Part shown: in pieces, positions 40,123 through 50,055 of the stretch
Position numbering within the stretch: position 1 is the stretch's first letter
Layout: the number at the start of each line of letters is the position of its first letter
Assembly (NCBI RefSeq): GCF_902825145.1
Contig: NZ_CADEAD010000004.1
Span: 1 to 64,000 of the forward strand
From: Bartonella phoceensis
Lineage (GTDB): Bacteria > Pseudomonadota > Alphaproteobacteria > Rhizobiales > Rhizobiaceae
Direction of reading: 5' to 3'
DNA: 64,000 nucleotides
Made by a program: the position numbers and the translations under genes
Notes under the pieces: model-generated
What the model saw: the letters and a program-made list of their open reading frames with translations, nothing else
Told to the model about the DNA's origin: nothing
Database searches by the model: none

Positions 40123-41155
40123 ATGGTCCAACACTTTTTACTAACACAGCCCATGCTTGCAGTATGTCATCACGAGCCATCGCTCGGTTAAGTGATGACA
40201 AATGCCATGTCATGCTGTGTGAATTACGTTGGAGTAGTACAGAAATCGTGATTTTCCCGAAATGCCAAGTACAACATACAGCCTATTACATTGCCAGACG
40301 TAAAAATGGTAATGTAAGCATCGCAAACATCACTTTAATGTAACATCAAACACTATCTTTACTCACCATAAATTGCCATTGCAAACGATTCTTTTTATTT
40401 GTGCCATTACGTCAATACCGGTGAAAGGTATATTAATTCTACAGCTATCTTGAGACCTAGATGTTCAGTACAAAACTGCTTTTATTCTAGTCTATAAAAT
40501 CCGTGAATTACTCCAAGCCTAAAAAGATTTTTTGCTAAATAGTGAAATCCACATGGATGGTTGCTACGGCCACTCAAGTGGGCGTGAGGCAAATAAAAAG
40601 ATTGATGGGGTTGAGGGGTATTTAAAGGTCAATGAGAATCTCGATAAGCATTGTATCATCGTTATGCATAATTGCCTATACTACAGTGAAATCCTAGCCA
40701 ATCCACAACTCCTAGGGGCTAAAATAACATATACCTTTGTGGCATTGAGTAAAAACTACAAAACCGTATCAGACCTTACGAAGCCGTATATCGAACATAA
40801 TAGCACCATTCACACGGAAGAACGTCCATCTTATGATAATTTACGGATTGACTTTGACTGCAAGTATGTCAATCACAGCTAAGGGTAGTGCAGTGATGAT
40901 GGTTATTACCAACAACTTTGCCGAAAGCTATTTTAGCCGTTTTAAGCGACTGTATTATAGCCAAGTACAAAAAATCGATAATATCTATCTCGGTGACTAT
41001 GCCAATGAAATTGCTTATCATGAGGACACTTACAAAATGAGCAATGAGGTGATTTTACATGATGTGCTATGCAAAGACTTAACTATACCACCATCGAATG
41101 ATTTTAAGGGTTATTGGCAAGGTAAACATCGTCAATCTGAACGGTTGGTAGCTTA
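40123..41155 (+). pseudogene. IS1595-family transposase, decayed
   Basis: Joined frames give a nearly full-length IS1595/ISXO2-type DDE transposase. N-terminal zinc-ribbon remnants (LARLSDDKCHVMLCELRWSSTE, CPKCQ-like CQVQHTAYYIARRKN, HKLPLQTI) are spread over three frames. The core is open from about 40529: NSEIHMDGCYGHSSGREANK, GAKITYTFVALSKNYKTVSDL, IEHNSTIHTEERPSYDNLR, then a frame change near 40880, NNFAESYFSRFKRLYYSQVQ, and GYWQGKHRQSERLVA to the end. Catalytic acidic residues lie in HMDGC and HTEERPSYDNL. Terminal inverted repeats were not found. It probably brought or borders the restriction island. Confidence 0.85.
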
Positions 41156-41180
41156 ATTAATAGTTGGATAGGGGAGTAAC

Positions 41181-41614
41181 ATGACAAGCTATGCTCAAAG
41201 TGCCATTATCACTAAAATCAAGCGGTTAGAGAATGAACGAAAGCAAGTCATGACTCATTTGCATTTACTGGATGATAATATCGAAATATTGGCTAAATCA
41301 CTTGATGTTTTGATTTTGACTACCGGTCAAGATAATATGACCGCTCATGATACTGAAAACTTTAGCTACAGACCAAAATTAAGGGTGTTTTGTAAGGTAA
41401 GCTGAAGGTGTATTTGCTCATTATTTTTAAGAACAATCCCAAAACTGGTTTTACCACATTCGATTTGACAGGGCAGATAATGAAACTAGATAACATGGAC
41501 ATTTTGTCGAAGGACAAGCACGTTAAGGCAGTAAAGTCGGTACTTTATAAGTTAGAAAAGACAGGAATTGTGGTAAAATCTAAGGACAATAAGGGTGAAA
41601 TTATATTGCGGTAG
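41181..41614 (+). pseudogene. Small passenger gene next to the IS1595 remnant, frameshifted
   Basis: GGGGAG precedes the ATG, which opens MTSYAQSAIITKIKRLENERKQVMTHLHLLDDNIEILAKSLDV, a coiled helical segment. The frame then appears to shift near 41312 (FDFDYRSR) and recovers in the frame of LLIIFKNNPKTGFTTFDLTG and SVLYKLEKTGIVVKSKDNKG, a winged-helix-like C terminus. Two separate open frames (41181-41405 and 41408-41614) thus probably represent one ancestral gene of about 140 residues. Similar short genes accompany transposases and restriction loci; function unknown. Confidence 0.5.
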
Positions 41615-42829
41615 GATTAATTTGCAATAGATAAAAAATAGGCAGAATGACCGACTTTATCATTTAACTAGCTTTGTGCAGGTGGTATACAATGGTGAGT
41701 TTCTGAATGAATAAGCGCAAAGAGAGAGTTTTAGTGCTTCAATATGTGGGCGCATGGGCTGTATGATGAAAGGTATTCTTATAGCGAGGCGGTGTCTAGG
41801 ATGGTTAGTTTGTATTGAGACAGTATTTGTTGGTTAATATATTGGTTTATAAATATAATTTATTGTTTTGCAAATTAAAGGAGAATTCTAGGTGTAGGGG
41901 TCTTTTCTTATTTTAAATCCTCTGGTTTACATTTTAAAAATTATTTGTTTGTATGCCACAAGAGAAATTAGTGTACGGATAAAAATCATTTGAATAAGTG
42001 AATAAATATATCTCTTATAAATCGTTGAGATGCAAAAATAGCCGGAATATTGGAAGCAAGTAATATAATGTGGGACTGAGTTGTGGCTTCACTCAGTATA
42101 AAGATGGGTAGTTCTACATGATCTTCTATTTTATTTTTCACAAATAGGATTGGGAGATGGGATGAGAAGCGAGGTGAGATCTTTTAAAAGCAAAGAGATG
42201 GGCGCATAATACAATAGTATATGGTTCTTTAGAAGGGATGTGATTCCTTTAAGAAAAATCGATAGCAAAAAAGCCTACTCTTTTCTTAAAAAATAACAGT
42301 ATATAAAAGTTTTCGAATACAGAAATTATAATTTTATCATTTCCTCGGGTGGTTATTTATGTCGTAGAGATTGGAAGAAATTCTCTGCAATGATTGTTAT
42401 CTATGATGCGCATTGGAATTTATTGCTGGTTATCAATTAATTTGTAGCTATCTTAAGTTACAATTAATGGGTGATTCGAAACAAATTACATTTAGAGCTT
42501 CGATTCCTGTGGAGATAACTGTGGAATAAGTAGATCGCTGCTTTTATGCATTTCGCCTTTCATAAGGGGAGCTCTTGTGAAGCATTTGTATTTTAAAACT
42601 TTCACGGTTACGCGATTTTTTGAGAAAAATTTTGAAAATTATGATGATTACAGATTCTCTTTATTGATGCCTATAGAATAAAATTGCTTCAAATTGGATC
42701 ATTTTGAGTATTTTTTGCCTAAATTTTTCCATTTTTAAACGATTTATAATTTTTTTCTGTTTTTTTGCAGGGAATATGATAAGAATTTCTTGTTGTTTAA
42801 AACATTTTATTCCATAGCAAGGATATTGT
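41615..42829. other. Gene-free stretch right of the island
   Basis: About 1.2 kb of AT-rich DNA without a supportable ORF. It may contain the right end of the mobile island, but I found no duplication of the left boundary near 36460-36530. Confidence 0.45.
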
Positions 42830-42876
42830 ATCAGCTGACTTAGTGGCTGATGCGAAAGACGATCGGGGAACCTCCT

Positions 42877-42888
42877 CCCCCCCCCCCC
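42877..42888. repeat. Homopolymer of 12 C
   Basis: Twelve C residues in a row, unusual in DNA this AT-rich. It adjoins the anti-Shine-Dalgarno motif of the predicted small RNA, and slipped-strand changes in its length would alter the hairpin there. The exact length could also be affected by sequencing error. Confidence 0.9.
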
Positions 42889-42911
42889 GCGTGGATCCCT
42901 TAGATTGTCTG

Positions 42912-42944
42912 GCCTGGCTGAGGTTTTCCTCAGTCGGGCTTTTT
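42912..42944 (+). terminator. Rho-independent terminator of the small RNA
   Basis: GCCTGGCTGAGG (42912-42923) pairs with CCTCAGTCGGGC (42928-42939) around TTTT with only G-T-type mismatches, followed by five T residues. Confidence 0.9.
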
Positions 42945-43144
42945 GGAATCTAGATTTATAGTTTATGAAGTATCACTAAGGGGAAAAATTTTTAGGTACT
43001 GAGGTTTTTTTCATGGTTTTTTTTTGTATAAGGGGAAATTTTAAAGCTTTTTTGAAGGATGCTGTTCAAGTGAGGAAGTGATAATTGAAAATTCAGCAAA
43101 TTCTGTAAGGGGAATTTTTTGTGTGCAGGATGCTAAGGTAGAAG

Positions 43145-43522
43145 ATGATGGGGTTTTACGGGCATCGTATTTTTCTCATTCTATTTGTGTTTTTGGTTTT
43201 TTTCGTTAGTCTTTTTGCTTTTCGGAATCCTTCTGTTTATCAGTTTTTATTTAACCGGTCTTTTTCTTCTCGTCAGGTTGATATTACAGAGGGAGAGCTT
43301 TTAGAGAGATTAGCGGTGTCTTTTCCTGATATTATAGTACAGCTCTCTAGGTTGAGTCCTGAACAACAAAAGAAATTTATTGAGAGGGTGCGTCGCGATA
43401 TAGTTGCTGCTGCTTCCGCGAGTGGTCAGAGCAATGAGCAGGCTCAAAAGGTTGGAGAGTCTGTTGTGAGAATTTTATCGAAAGCGATTTCTCATCCTTC
43501 CATTGCTGACACTTATTTTTAA
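43145..43522 (+). CDS. Small membrane-anchored protein of unknown function
   Basis: 125 residues, with AAGG 7 bases before ATG. An N-terminal hydrophobic segment (IFLILFVFLVFFVSLFAF, about 9-26) is a signal anchor or signal peptide. The rest is probably periplasmic and helical: ITEGELLERLAVSFPDIIVQLSRLSPEQQKKFIERVRRDI, a small-residue linker (AAASASGQSN) and EQAQKVGESVVRILSKAIS. I do not recognise the family; it may be genus-specific. It lies alone between the small RNA and the lytic transglycosylase gene. Confidence 0.65.
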   Translation: MMGFYGHRIFLILFVFLVFFVSLFAFRNPSVYQFLFNRSFSSRQVDITEGELLERLAVSFPDIIVQLSRLSPEQQKKFIERVRRDIVAAASASGQSNEQAQKVGESVVRILSKAISHPSIADTYF

Positions 43523-44209
43523 TTATACGTTTACGGTTTTAAAGGCGCTTTCACATTTTTGGGGGGACCTTGAAAAGCGTGCAGGAGGGGTACTAATCAT
43601 TTTATTTGAGATCATAGAGTGATAAAGATATTACATTGAAGTTTCCTGCAATGAAATACTGTGGTATATTCACGCATATTTATGAGTTTCCCATACATAA
43701 TGATTGTTTTTGATAGATGACTTGTTTGGCATAAAGTTTTTTTACGGAAATATTTATAAAGCAAATAGCGAAAATTGATGATGGTTTTTCTTCCTAAGAG
43801 AGCTTTTACGGTATAGAGACCATTTGGTGAAGGTGTCCTAGCTTGTGTTACTTTTGCGATTATGGAACTTGTGTAAATAGAGATTTTAAGAATAAGCTTT
43901 AAAAAACATCACAAGTATTTTGAATGCTGTTTTTGTTTGTTAAAGTAATATATTTTATATTGTTAGCATAAATGAATAGAGTATATCATCTTTTTATTAC
44001 GTTTAAAATTTCATTATATTTTCTTTATTGTTCGATATCTTATAAGATAAAAAATATATAATAAGAAATTTGAGTAATTTTCTTTTTTTACAAAAAATTG
44101 TCTTAATATTTTCATTTTCAAGCCGTTCTTTAGCTTTTTTTCTATGTAAAATCCGCACAAAAAGCCGTTGCGGCTAGGATTTGAGAATGTTTTAGTGAAG
44201 AGAAAGAAA
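43523..44209. other. Gene-free stretch
   Basis: About 690 very AT-rich bases before the transglycosylase gene. A 71-codon minus-strand frame overlaps the start of that gene and is unsupported. Confidence 0.5.
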
Positions 44210-44719
44210 ATGCGATTTTTGAAACTCATTTTAAATACAGCATTTGCTGTATTTTTTGTGTTTGATATAAGTTGGGCTCATACCATATTAAATGTTGTAG
44301 CCTCAGATAAAAGCTCTACGACTATTGCAGCTAAAGTTCCTACTCGTCCATATGAATCGCTTATTCAGAAATTTGCGAATGAGTATAATGTTCCCGTTAA
44401 TTTGGCACATGCTGTTGTAAGAGTTGAAAGCAATTATAAGGCACGTACGAAGGGAGCTGCTGGTGAAATAGGTCTGATGCAGATTAAACCATCTACTGCA
44501 CGAGGATTGGGTTTTAATGGTACTGTGCAAGATCTTTACGATCCTGCGACCAATCTTAAATATGGTATGCGTTATTTAGCGCGGGCATATAAACTCAGTG
44601 GTGGAAATACATGCGGCACGATTCTGAAATATAATGCAGGTCATGCTGCAAAAAAAATGAATTCTATTTCGGCAAAATATTGCTTAAGAGTAAAAACTTA
44701 TCTGGCCTCATTAAAGTGA
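44210..44719 (+). CDS. Small periplasmic lytic transglycosylase (SLT domain)
   Basis: 169 residues from MRFLKLILNTAFAVFFVFDISWAHT, a Sec signal peptide with likely cleavage at AHA/HT; the upstream in-frame start adds a basic leader and is less likely. The mature protein is almost only an SLT domain: LIQKFANEYNVPVNLAHAVVRVESNYKA (catalytic Glu in VESNY), GAAGEIGLMQIKPSTARGLGF (GLMQ), DLYDPATNLKYGMRYLARAY (N and Y) and ILKYNAGHAAKKM. It would cleave the MurNAc-GlcNAc bond to give anhydro-muropeptides. It lies directly upstream of rnpB and the division cluster. Small SLT proteins also serve in secretion systems, but no such genes are near. Confidence 0.88.
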   Translation: MRFLKLILNTAFAVFFVFDISWAHTILNVVASDKSSTTIAAKVPTRPYESLIQKFANEYNVPVNLAHAVVRVESNYKARTKGAAGEIGLMQIKPSTARGLGFNGTVQDLYDPATNLKYGMRYLARAYKLSGGNTCGTILKYNAGHAAKKMNSISAKYCLRVKTYLASLK

Positions 44720-44784
44720 GGTATTTGCTATAAAATTTTTTGAAGGCTATTTTCACCTGGTGAAAAATATTTTATAATATTATG

Positions 44785-45172
44785 TCAGTCGGCTGGGCAG
44801 CCGCGCTTGTCTTATGCTGAAAGGTGGCAAGTGAGGAAAGTCCGGGCTCCAGGGAAAAACGGTGCCGGGTAACACCCGGCGGAGGCGACTCTAGGGAAAG
44901 TGCCACAGAAAGCAAACCGCCTATTTTATAGGTAAGGGTGAAAGGGTGGGGTAAGAGCCCACCGCGCATTCAGTAATGAATGTGGCAAGGTAAACCCCAC
45001 CGGGAGCAAGACCAAATAGAAATGACGCGCAAGGCTTAACCTTGCAGCCAGTTTCCAGGCGAGTCATTCGGGTAGGTTGCACGAGGCGGGTGGTAACATC
45101 CGTCCCAGATGAATGGTTGCCATGTAGAGTGTAAGCTTTACTATACAGAACCCGGCTTATAGGCCGACTGAT
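44785..45172 (+). ncRNA. rnpB: RNase P RNA (bacterial class A)
   Basis: The catalytic RNA that matures tRNA 5' ends. CAGTCGGC at the 5' end pairs with GCCGACTG at the 3' end to form helix P1. Conserved core blocks are visible in order: GAGGAAAGTCCGGGCTCC (CR-I), ACAGAAA with CCGCC, GGTAAGGGTGAAAGGGTG, GGTAAACCCC, and near the 3' end AGATGAATGGTTGCC with ACAGAACCCGGCTTA (CR-V). About 388 bases, normal for class A. It sits just before the division cluster as in other Rhizobiales. Confidence 0.96.
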
Positions 45173-45438
45173 TTTCCGTGAGTGAATACAACTTTATAGC
45201 ATATCGTACAGAAATTTTTCCTATAAAATGTATATTTTAAAGGTGTATACTTAAAAAACGAGCGTTTTAAAAAATCATAACATTTTTTTAAATATAGTCC
45301 GTTAGGATATGCATCGGGTTAACTTTGACTTTATTCTCTTTCATTATGGGATATGAGAGTTAAGGTTTTGGTTATTCTGACGTCAGTTGCTTTTAGAGAA
45401 CTGTTGGTTTTAAAAAACATAAATCAAGACGGATTATT

Positions 45439-46437
45439 TTGACGAAAAAGAGTCACAGAGCTGAACGCCATATTCCAGTGTTGTTGCAGCCAGTTTTAGC
45501 TGGGCTTGCACCATTGGTTGGGGCAAGAGTGATTGATGGTACCTTTGGTGCTGGTGGTTATACACGTGCTTTGTTAAAGGCGGGGGCGCAGGTTATTGCT
45601 CTTGATCGTGATCCTCACGCTATTGGTGAGGGACAATCGCTTGTTGATGAATTTTTTCCACGGCTTCGTTTGGTGCAGATAGAGTTTTCACAGTTGGATC
45701 GTGTTGTTGAAGAGAAAGTGGATGCCATTATTTTGGATATTGGTGTTTCTTCAATGCAGATTGATGAAGCTGAGAGAGGGTTTTCTTTTCACAAAGATGG
45801 CCCATTAGATATGCGAATGTCTCAGTCTGGTTTTACTGCTAGTGATGTCATAAATAGTTTAAAATGTAGTGATTTAGAAAGAATATTTAAGATATTAGGA
45901 GAAGAACGTTATGCAGGCCGAATTGCACGGATGATTGAAAAGCGCCGCTGTATTCAGCCTTTTTTACGTACAGGTGATCTTGCATATGCCATTGAAGCGT
46001 TGGTGGGACGTAAAAGTGGAGATCGTATTCATCCTGCAACGCGTGTATTTCAAGCACTTCGCATTTATGTTAATGATGAAATTGGTGAACTTGCGCGTGG
46101 CTTATTTGCTGCTGAACGCGTTTTAAAAGCAGGAGGCCGTTTGGGGGTTGTAAGTTTTCATTCTCTTGAAGATCGTATGGTCAAAAGATTTTTTTCGGCG
46201 CGTTCAGGAGAGCATATGAGATCGCGCTATCTTCCTGAAATAGAGACAGCTCCAGCAACGTTTTTTCCTTTGTTTAAAGGGGTGATCACTGCAAATAAAG
46301 AAGAGATTCAGAAAAACCCTCGTTCGCGATCTGCGAGGTTGCGTGTTGGTGTACGCACCGAGGCAGAGAGTCTTGCTGCAGATATGAAATTATTTGCTTT
46401 AGCAGAGATTGCCAGTTTTGAAGGCAGCAAGAAATGA
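45439..46437 (+). CDS. rsmH: 16S rRNA (cytosine-N4) methyltransferase RsmH
   Basis: 332 residues. It methylates N4 of C1402 in 16S rRNA. SAM motif I is [16 protein letters not shown] (about 31-46) and [11 protein letters not shown] follows. [20 protein letters not shown] and GPLDMRMSQ are family landmarks, as are [13 protein letters not shown] and [16 protein letters not shown]. The start is TTG, as the coding frame has no upstream ATG matching the family. First gene of the division cluster; the usual mraZ is absent upstream. The stop overlaps the ftsL start (ATGA). Confidence 0.96.
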   Translation: MTKKSHRAERHIPVLLQPVLAGLAPLVGARVIDGTFGAGGYTRALLKAGAQVIALDRDPHAIGEGQSLVDEFFPRLRLVQIEFSQLDRVVEEKVDAIILDIGVSSMQIDEAERGFSFHKDGPLDMRMSQSGFTASDVINSLKCSDLERIFKILGEERYAGRIARMIEKRRCIQPFLRTGDLAYAIEALVGRKSGDRIHPATRVFQALRIYVNDEIGELARGLFAAERVLKAGGRLGVVSFHSLEDRMVKRFFSARSGEHMRSRYLPEIETAPATFFPLFKGVITANKEEIQKNPRSRSARLRVGVRTEAESLAADMKLFALAEIASFEGSKK

Positions 46438-46838
46438 CAGTTTTTCGCACATTTGATATGATTTTAGTATTGATTATGATTTGTATGGCAGGTCTTACTT
46501 ACAAGGTAAAGTATGATGTTCAAAAACGGATAAGCGAAATCCGTCGTCTTGAACATGAAATTGCTGCAGCGAAAAATACGGTAAGCTTACTTTATGCTGA
46601 ATGGGCGGTGATGATAGAGCCTTCACGCATGCAAAGACTTGCGAAGCGTTATCAAAAAGAGCTTGGTTTAGAGATCATCCAACCTCGACAAGTTGTAGAG
46701 TTTGAAGATATTCCTGTACGTGTACATGATCAAATTGAAGAAGTGATTAAACAAAATATCTTGGAGGAGGGACAGGATATTCTAGCGAATGATCGTGATT
46801 CTCAGATGAATGGCGTTATTCAAAAAGGCATGCGATGA
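46434..46838 (+). CDS. ftsL: Cell division protein FtsL-like
   Basis: 134 residues with one N-terminal membrane helix ([21 protein letters not shown]) and a periplasmic coiled coil ([42 protein letters not shown]). This is the layout and position of alphaproteobacterial FtsL, which joins FtsB and FtsQ to activate septal peptidoglycan synthesis. Sequence conservation in the family is low, so position between rsmH and ftsI carries much of the call. It overlaps both neighbours by 4 bases, showing translational coupling. Confidence 0.88.
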   Translation: MTVFRTFDMILVLIMICMAGLTYKVKYDVQKRISEIRRLEHEIAAAKNTVSLLYAEWAVMIEPSRMQRLAKRYQKELGLEIIQPRQVVEFEDIPVRVHDQIEEVIKQNILEEGQDILANDRDSQMNGVIQKGMR

Positions 46839-48580
46839 TGAAATCATACTTTCTGTTTTCGCAAAAAGAAAAGCGTTTAAAAAAAACGTTGGATGTTCAT
46901 AACTTTCCTGTTCGTCGCTCGTATTCTAGTCGTCTACGCTTGCTTTTTTCTTTGCTTTGTTTCCTGATTTTGTATGGCATTATGGGGGCTTGTCTCATTT
47001 CTTATGGACTTGAAGGTGGACAGATTGAAGAAGCAAAAGGACCAACAGCCTCTCAGTTGACTGCGCGACCTGATATTATTGATCGTAATAACCGTTTATT
47101 GGCCACGGATATTAAAACTTATTCGCTTTTTGCCGAACCGCGACGCATTATTGATGTGGATGAAACGATTGAATTACTCTCAACAGTTTTACCCAATCTC
47201 AATTGGCAAGAGACTTATAAACGCCTCAAAAGAAAGTCTAGTTTTTCTTGGATTCAACGTGGATTAACGCCAACACAAAAGACGCAAATTATGGCTCTTG
47301 GTATTCCTGGGATTGGTTTTCGTACTGAAATCCGTCGTTTTTATCCAAGTGGACCTGTGGTTTCGCATATTCTCGGCATTGTTAATATTGATAATCAGGG
47401 TATAGCTGGTATGGAAAAATATATTGATGATGCCGGCTTGAGTGCTCTGCGTGCTGCTGGTCTTGCAACGGAAGAATCATTGAAGCCAGTGCAACTTTCG
47501 ATTGATGTGCGACTTCAGACAATTGTGCATGATGAACTTGTTCAGGCAATGAAGCGTTATAAAGCTATTGCAGCAGGAGCTGTTATTTTAAATATCCACA
47601 CTGGTGAAATTCTTGCTATGGCCTCTCTACCAGATTTTGACCCTGGAAATCCTGTTGAAGCTTTGAAAAGTGATCGCTTCAATCGAATGACTGCAGGAAC
47701 TTATGAAATGGGATCTATCATTAAAAGTTTTACTACTGCAATGGCACTTGATTCAGGTCTTTTTCATTTAAAAAGTGTTATTGATGCTTCAAAACCTCTT
47801 CAAGCAAGCCAAAATTATTTTATTCGTGATTTTCATGGAAAAAATCGCCCTTTAACACTTTGGGAGGTATTTGTTTACTCCTCTAATATTGGTTCTGCTA
47901 AGGAAGCATTGGCGGTAGGGCTTGACGGACATCGTGATTTTTTAAAACGGCTCGGTTTACTTGATCGATTGACAACAGAATTGCCTGAAGTTGCTCATCC
48001 TGTCGTGCCACATCATTGGAAGGATATCCATTCTATGACGATTTCTTTTGGACATGGGATGGCAACAACGCCTCTGCAAACAGCAGTAGGTGCTGCTGCT
48101 CTCATGAATGATGGTTGGTGGATTGCTCCCACCTTTTTGAAACGCACGAAAGCAGAAGCGTTGAAAGAGGCAAGGCAGGTTTTAAAACCGAAAACGAGTC
48201 AAGATATGCGTTATCTTTATAAATTAAACAGTGATATTGGTTCTGGACGTAATGCAAAAGTAGAAGGTTATCGGATTGGTGGTAAAACAGGAACAGCTGA
48301 AAAAGTTGAAAATGGAAAATATTCTAAAACAAAAAATTTTAATAGTTTTCTTGCGGCTTTTCCTATTGAGAATCCTTCTTATGTTGTTTTAACAATTATC
48401 GATGAACCTCAGCCTGAAGAAGGACAACGTTCAGCAACAGCAGCAATGAATGCAGGACCGATGCTTGCTAATATCGTTCGCCGTTCAGCAAGTTTTTTGG
48501 GAATAAAACCAGATTTTGAAAAAGAATATGAGCCTATTTTGAGCACAAAAGATAGTTCAAAATTTGTTAGAAAACGGTAA
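46835..48580 (+). CDS. ftsI: Septal peptidoglycan transpeptidase FtsI (PBP3)
   Basis: 581 residues. Cytoplasmic tail, one membrane helix (about 35-58), a PBP dimerisation domain (RPDIIDRNNRLLATDIKTYSLFAEP onward) and the transpeptidase domain. Catalytic motifs: S294-I-I-K297 in EMGSIIKSFTT, SSN at about 349-351 and KTGT at about 484-487. It crosslinks septal peptidoglycan together with FtsW and is a beta-lactam target. The start is ATGATG overlapping the ftsL stop. Confidence 0.96.
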   Translation: MMKSYFLFSQKEKRLKKTLDVHNFPVRRSYSSRLRLLFSLLCFLILYGIMGACLISYGLEGGQIEEAKGPTASQLTARPDIIDRNNRLLATDIKTYSLFAEPRRIIDVDETIELLSTVLPNLNWQETYKRLKRKSSFSWIQRGLTPTQKTQIMALGIPGIGFRTEIRRFYPSGPVVSHILGIVNIDNQGIAGMEKYIDDAGLSALRAAGLATEESLKPVQLSIDVRLQTIVHDELVQAMKRYKAIAAGAVILNIHTGEILAMASLPDFDPGNPVEALKSDRFNRMTAGTYEMGSIIKSFTTAMALDSGLFHLKSVIDASKPLQASQNYFIRDFHGKNRPLTLWEVFVYSSNIGSAKEALAVGLDGHRDFLKRLGLLDRLTTELPEVAHPVVPHHWKDIHSMTISFGHGMATTPLQTAVGAAALMNDGWWIAPTFLKRTKAEALKEARQVLKPKTSQDMRYLYKLNSDIGSGRNAKVEGYRIGGKTGTAEKVENGKYSKTKNFNSFLAAFPIENPSYVVLTIIDEPQPEEGQRSATAAMNAGPMLANIVRRSASFLGIKPDFEKEYEPILSTKDSSKFVRKR

Positions 48581-48603
48581 ATTAATATACAAGGTGTGCT
48601 ATC

Positions 48604-50055
48604 ATGTTGTTTGGAACAGTTTTTAAAGAATGTATCGAAGATGAAGCCCTGTCTTCAATGGAAATAACAGGAATAACTGCAGATTCTCGACAAGTTTTGC
48701 CGGGCTACGTTTTTGTAGCTGTTCAAGGAAATCAAGGTGATGGCAAACACTATATCAATGATGCACTAAAGCGTGGTGCACGAGCAGTCGTTACAGATTG
48801 TAATGTTGTTTTTGAGGGGTTATCTGTTCCTGTTTTATGCGTTGATGATGTTCGTCGCAGTTTAGCGATTGCAGCTGCACGTTTTTATGATTCGCAACCT
48901 GAAACTGTTGTTGCTGTGACAGGAACAAGTGGTAAGACATCTGTTGTTTCTTTTATTCGGCAAATTTGGACTTATGTTGGATTATCTGCTGCCAGTATAG
49001 GAACGCTAGGCGTTATTTCTCCTCACCGGAATGATTATGGTTCTCTCACAACGCCTGATCCAGTCATTTTACAGCATCTCCTTTCTGAAATTGCCAATGA
49101 AGGTGTTACACATGTAGCGCTTGAAGCCTCTTCGCATGGACTTGATCAAAGCCGGCTTGACGGAGTACGTTTAACTGCTGGCGCCTTTACCAATTTAGGG
49201 CGTGATCATATGGATTATCACACATGCGTAGAAGACTATTTACGTGCTAAGATACGGTTGTTTGATACGCTTTTACCTCAAGATGCTCCTGCTCTCATTT
49301 TTGCCGACGATGTTTATTCACAAAAGGTTATCAATGCTATTACACACGCACGCCGTCGTGTTTTGACAATTGGGCGCAAGGGCCAATTTATTACCATTAA
49401 TCGTATTGAGCATCAACGTTCAAAACAGTATGTTGAGTGCCGTGTGGAAAACGATATTTATACATTTGATTTGCCTCTAGCTGGAGATTTTCAAGTCATC
49501 AATGCGCTGATGGCGGCGGGACTAGCAATTATAACAGGAGTCTCACCTGATAAAGTGTTTCGTGCGCTTGAAACTTTGCAGGGGGCACCTGGTCGTCTAG
49601 AATTGGTTGGAAAGACAGAAAATAATGCTCCTGTTTATATAGACTATGCCCATAAACCAGAAGCTTTAGAGCAGGTATTGCTTTCTGTTCGCCCCTTTAC
49701 GCAAGGGCGTTTAATCCTTGTTTTTGGTTGTGGGGGAGATAGAGATCAGGGAAAGAGATCTTTGATGGGCAAAATTGCGGAAGATAATGCTGATATTGTT
49801 ATTGTAACGGATGATAATCCTCGTACAGAAATACCAGAAAAAATTCGCCAGGATATTTTACAAGCAGCTCCAAGAGCCATAGAAATAGCAGATCGTGGTG
49901 AAGCTATTACTTATGCGGTTGGGCTATTGAAAGCAGGGGATACACTCATCATTGCTGGAAAAGGTCATGAGAATGGTCAGATTATAGGGCAAGAAACATA
50001 TCCTTTTTCAGATCGGTTGAAAGCAATTAGCGCTTTGCAGGAGTGTAATAAGTGA
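48604..50055 (+). CDS. murE: UDP-MurNAc-tripeptide synthetase MurE
   Basis: 483 residues. It adds meso-diaminopimelate to UDP-MurNAc-L-Ala-D-Glu with ATP. The P-loop is GTSGKT (107-112). Carbamylated-lysine region and [15 protein letters not shown] are typical. DDNPRTE near residue 403-409 contains the DNPR motif that selects diaminopimelate instead of lysine. The last part carries [12 protein letters not shown]. It begins 23 bases after ftsI and overlaps murF by 4 bases. Confidence 0.96.
   Translation: MLFGTVFKECIEDEALSSMEITGITADSRQVLPGYVFVAVQGNQGDGKHYINDALKRGARAVVTDCNVVFEGLSVPVLCVDDVRRSLAIAAARFYDSQPETVVAVTGTSGKTSVVSFIRQIWTYVGLSAASIGTLGVISPHRNDYGSLTTPDPVILQHLLSEIANEGVTHVALEASSHGLDQSRLDGVRLTAGAFTNLGRDHMDYHTCVEDYLRAKIRLFDTLLPQDAPALIFADDVYSQKVINAITHARRRVLTIGRKGQFITINRIEHQRSKQYVECRVENDIYTFDLPLAGDFQVINALMAAGLAIITGVSPDKVFRALETLQGAPGRLELVGKTENNAPVYIDYAHKPEALEQVLLSVRPFTQGRLILVFGCGGDRDQGKRSLMGKIAEDNADIVIVTDDNPRTEIPEKIRQDILQAAPRAIEIADRGEAITYAVGLLKAGDTLIIAGKGHENGQIIGQETYPFSDRLKAISALQECNK

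Larger units (their letters stand above)
42830..42944 (+). ncRNA. Probable alpha-r14-type small RNA with anti-Shine-Dalgarno motif
   Basis: A compact three-part RNA-like block. The 5' hairpin is ATCAGC (42830-42835) with GCTGAT (42846-42851). The middle has GGGG (42865-42868) that can pair with the C tract, leaving AACCTCCT in the loop; CCTCCTCCC at 42871-42879 is the exact complement of ribosome-binding purines and the hallmark of alpha-r14/'cuckoo' RNAs in Alphaproteobacteria. A strong terminator closes it. The CCTCC motif runs into 12 consecutive C residues. The 5' end is a guess. Confidence 0.55.

Noticed and set aside
44785..45172. A minus-strand 65-codon ORF over this stretch as a protein gene
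   Set aside because: The DNA is clearly RNase P RNA with conserved core blocks.
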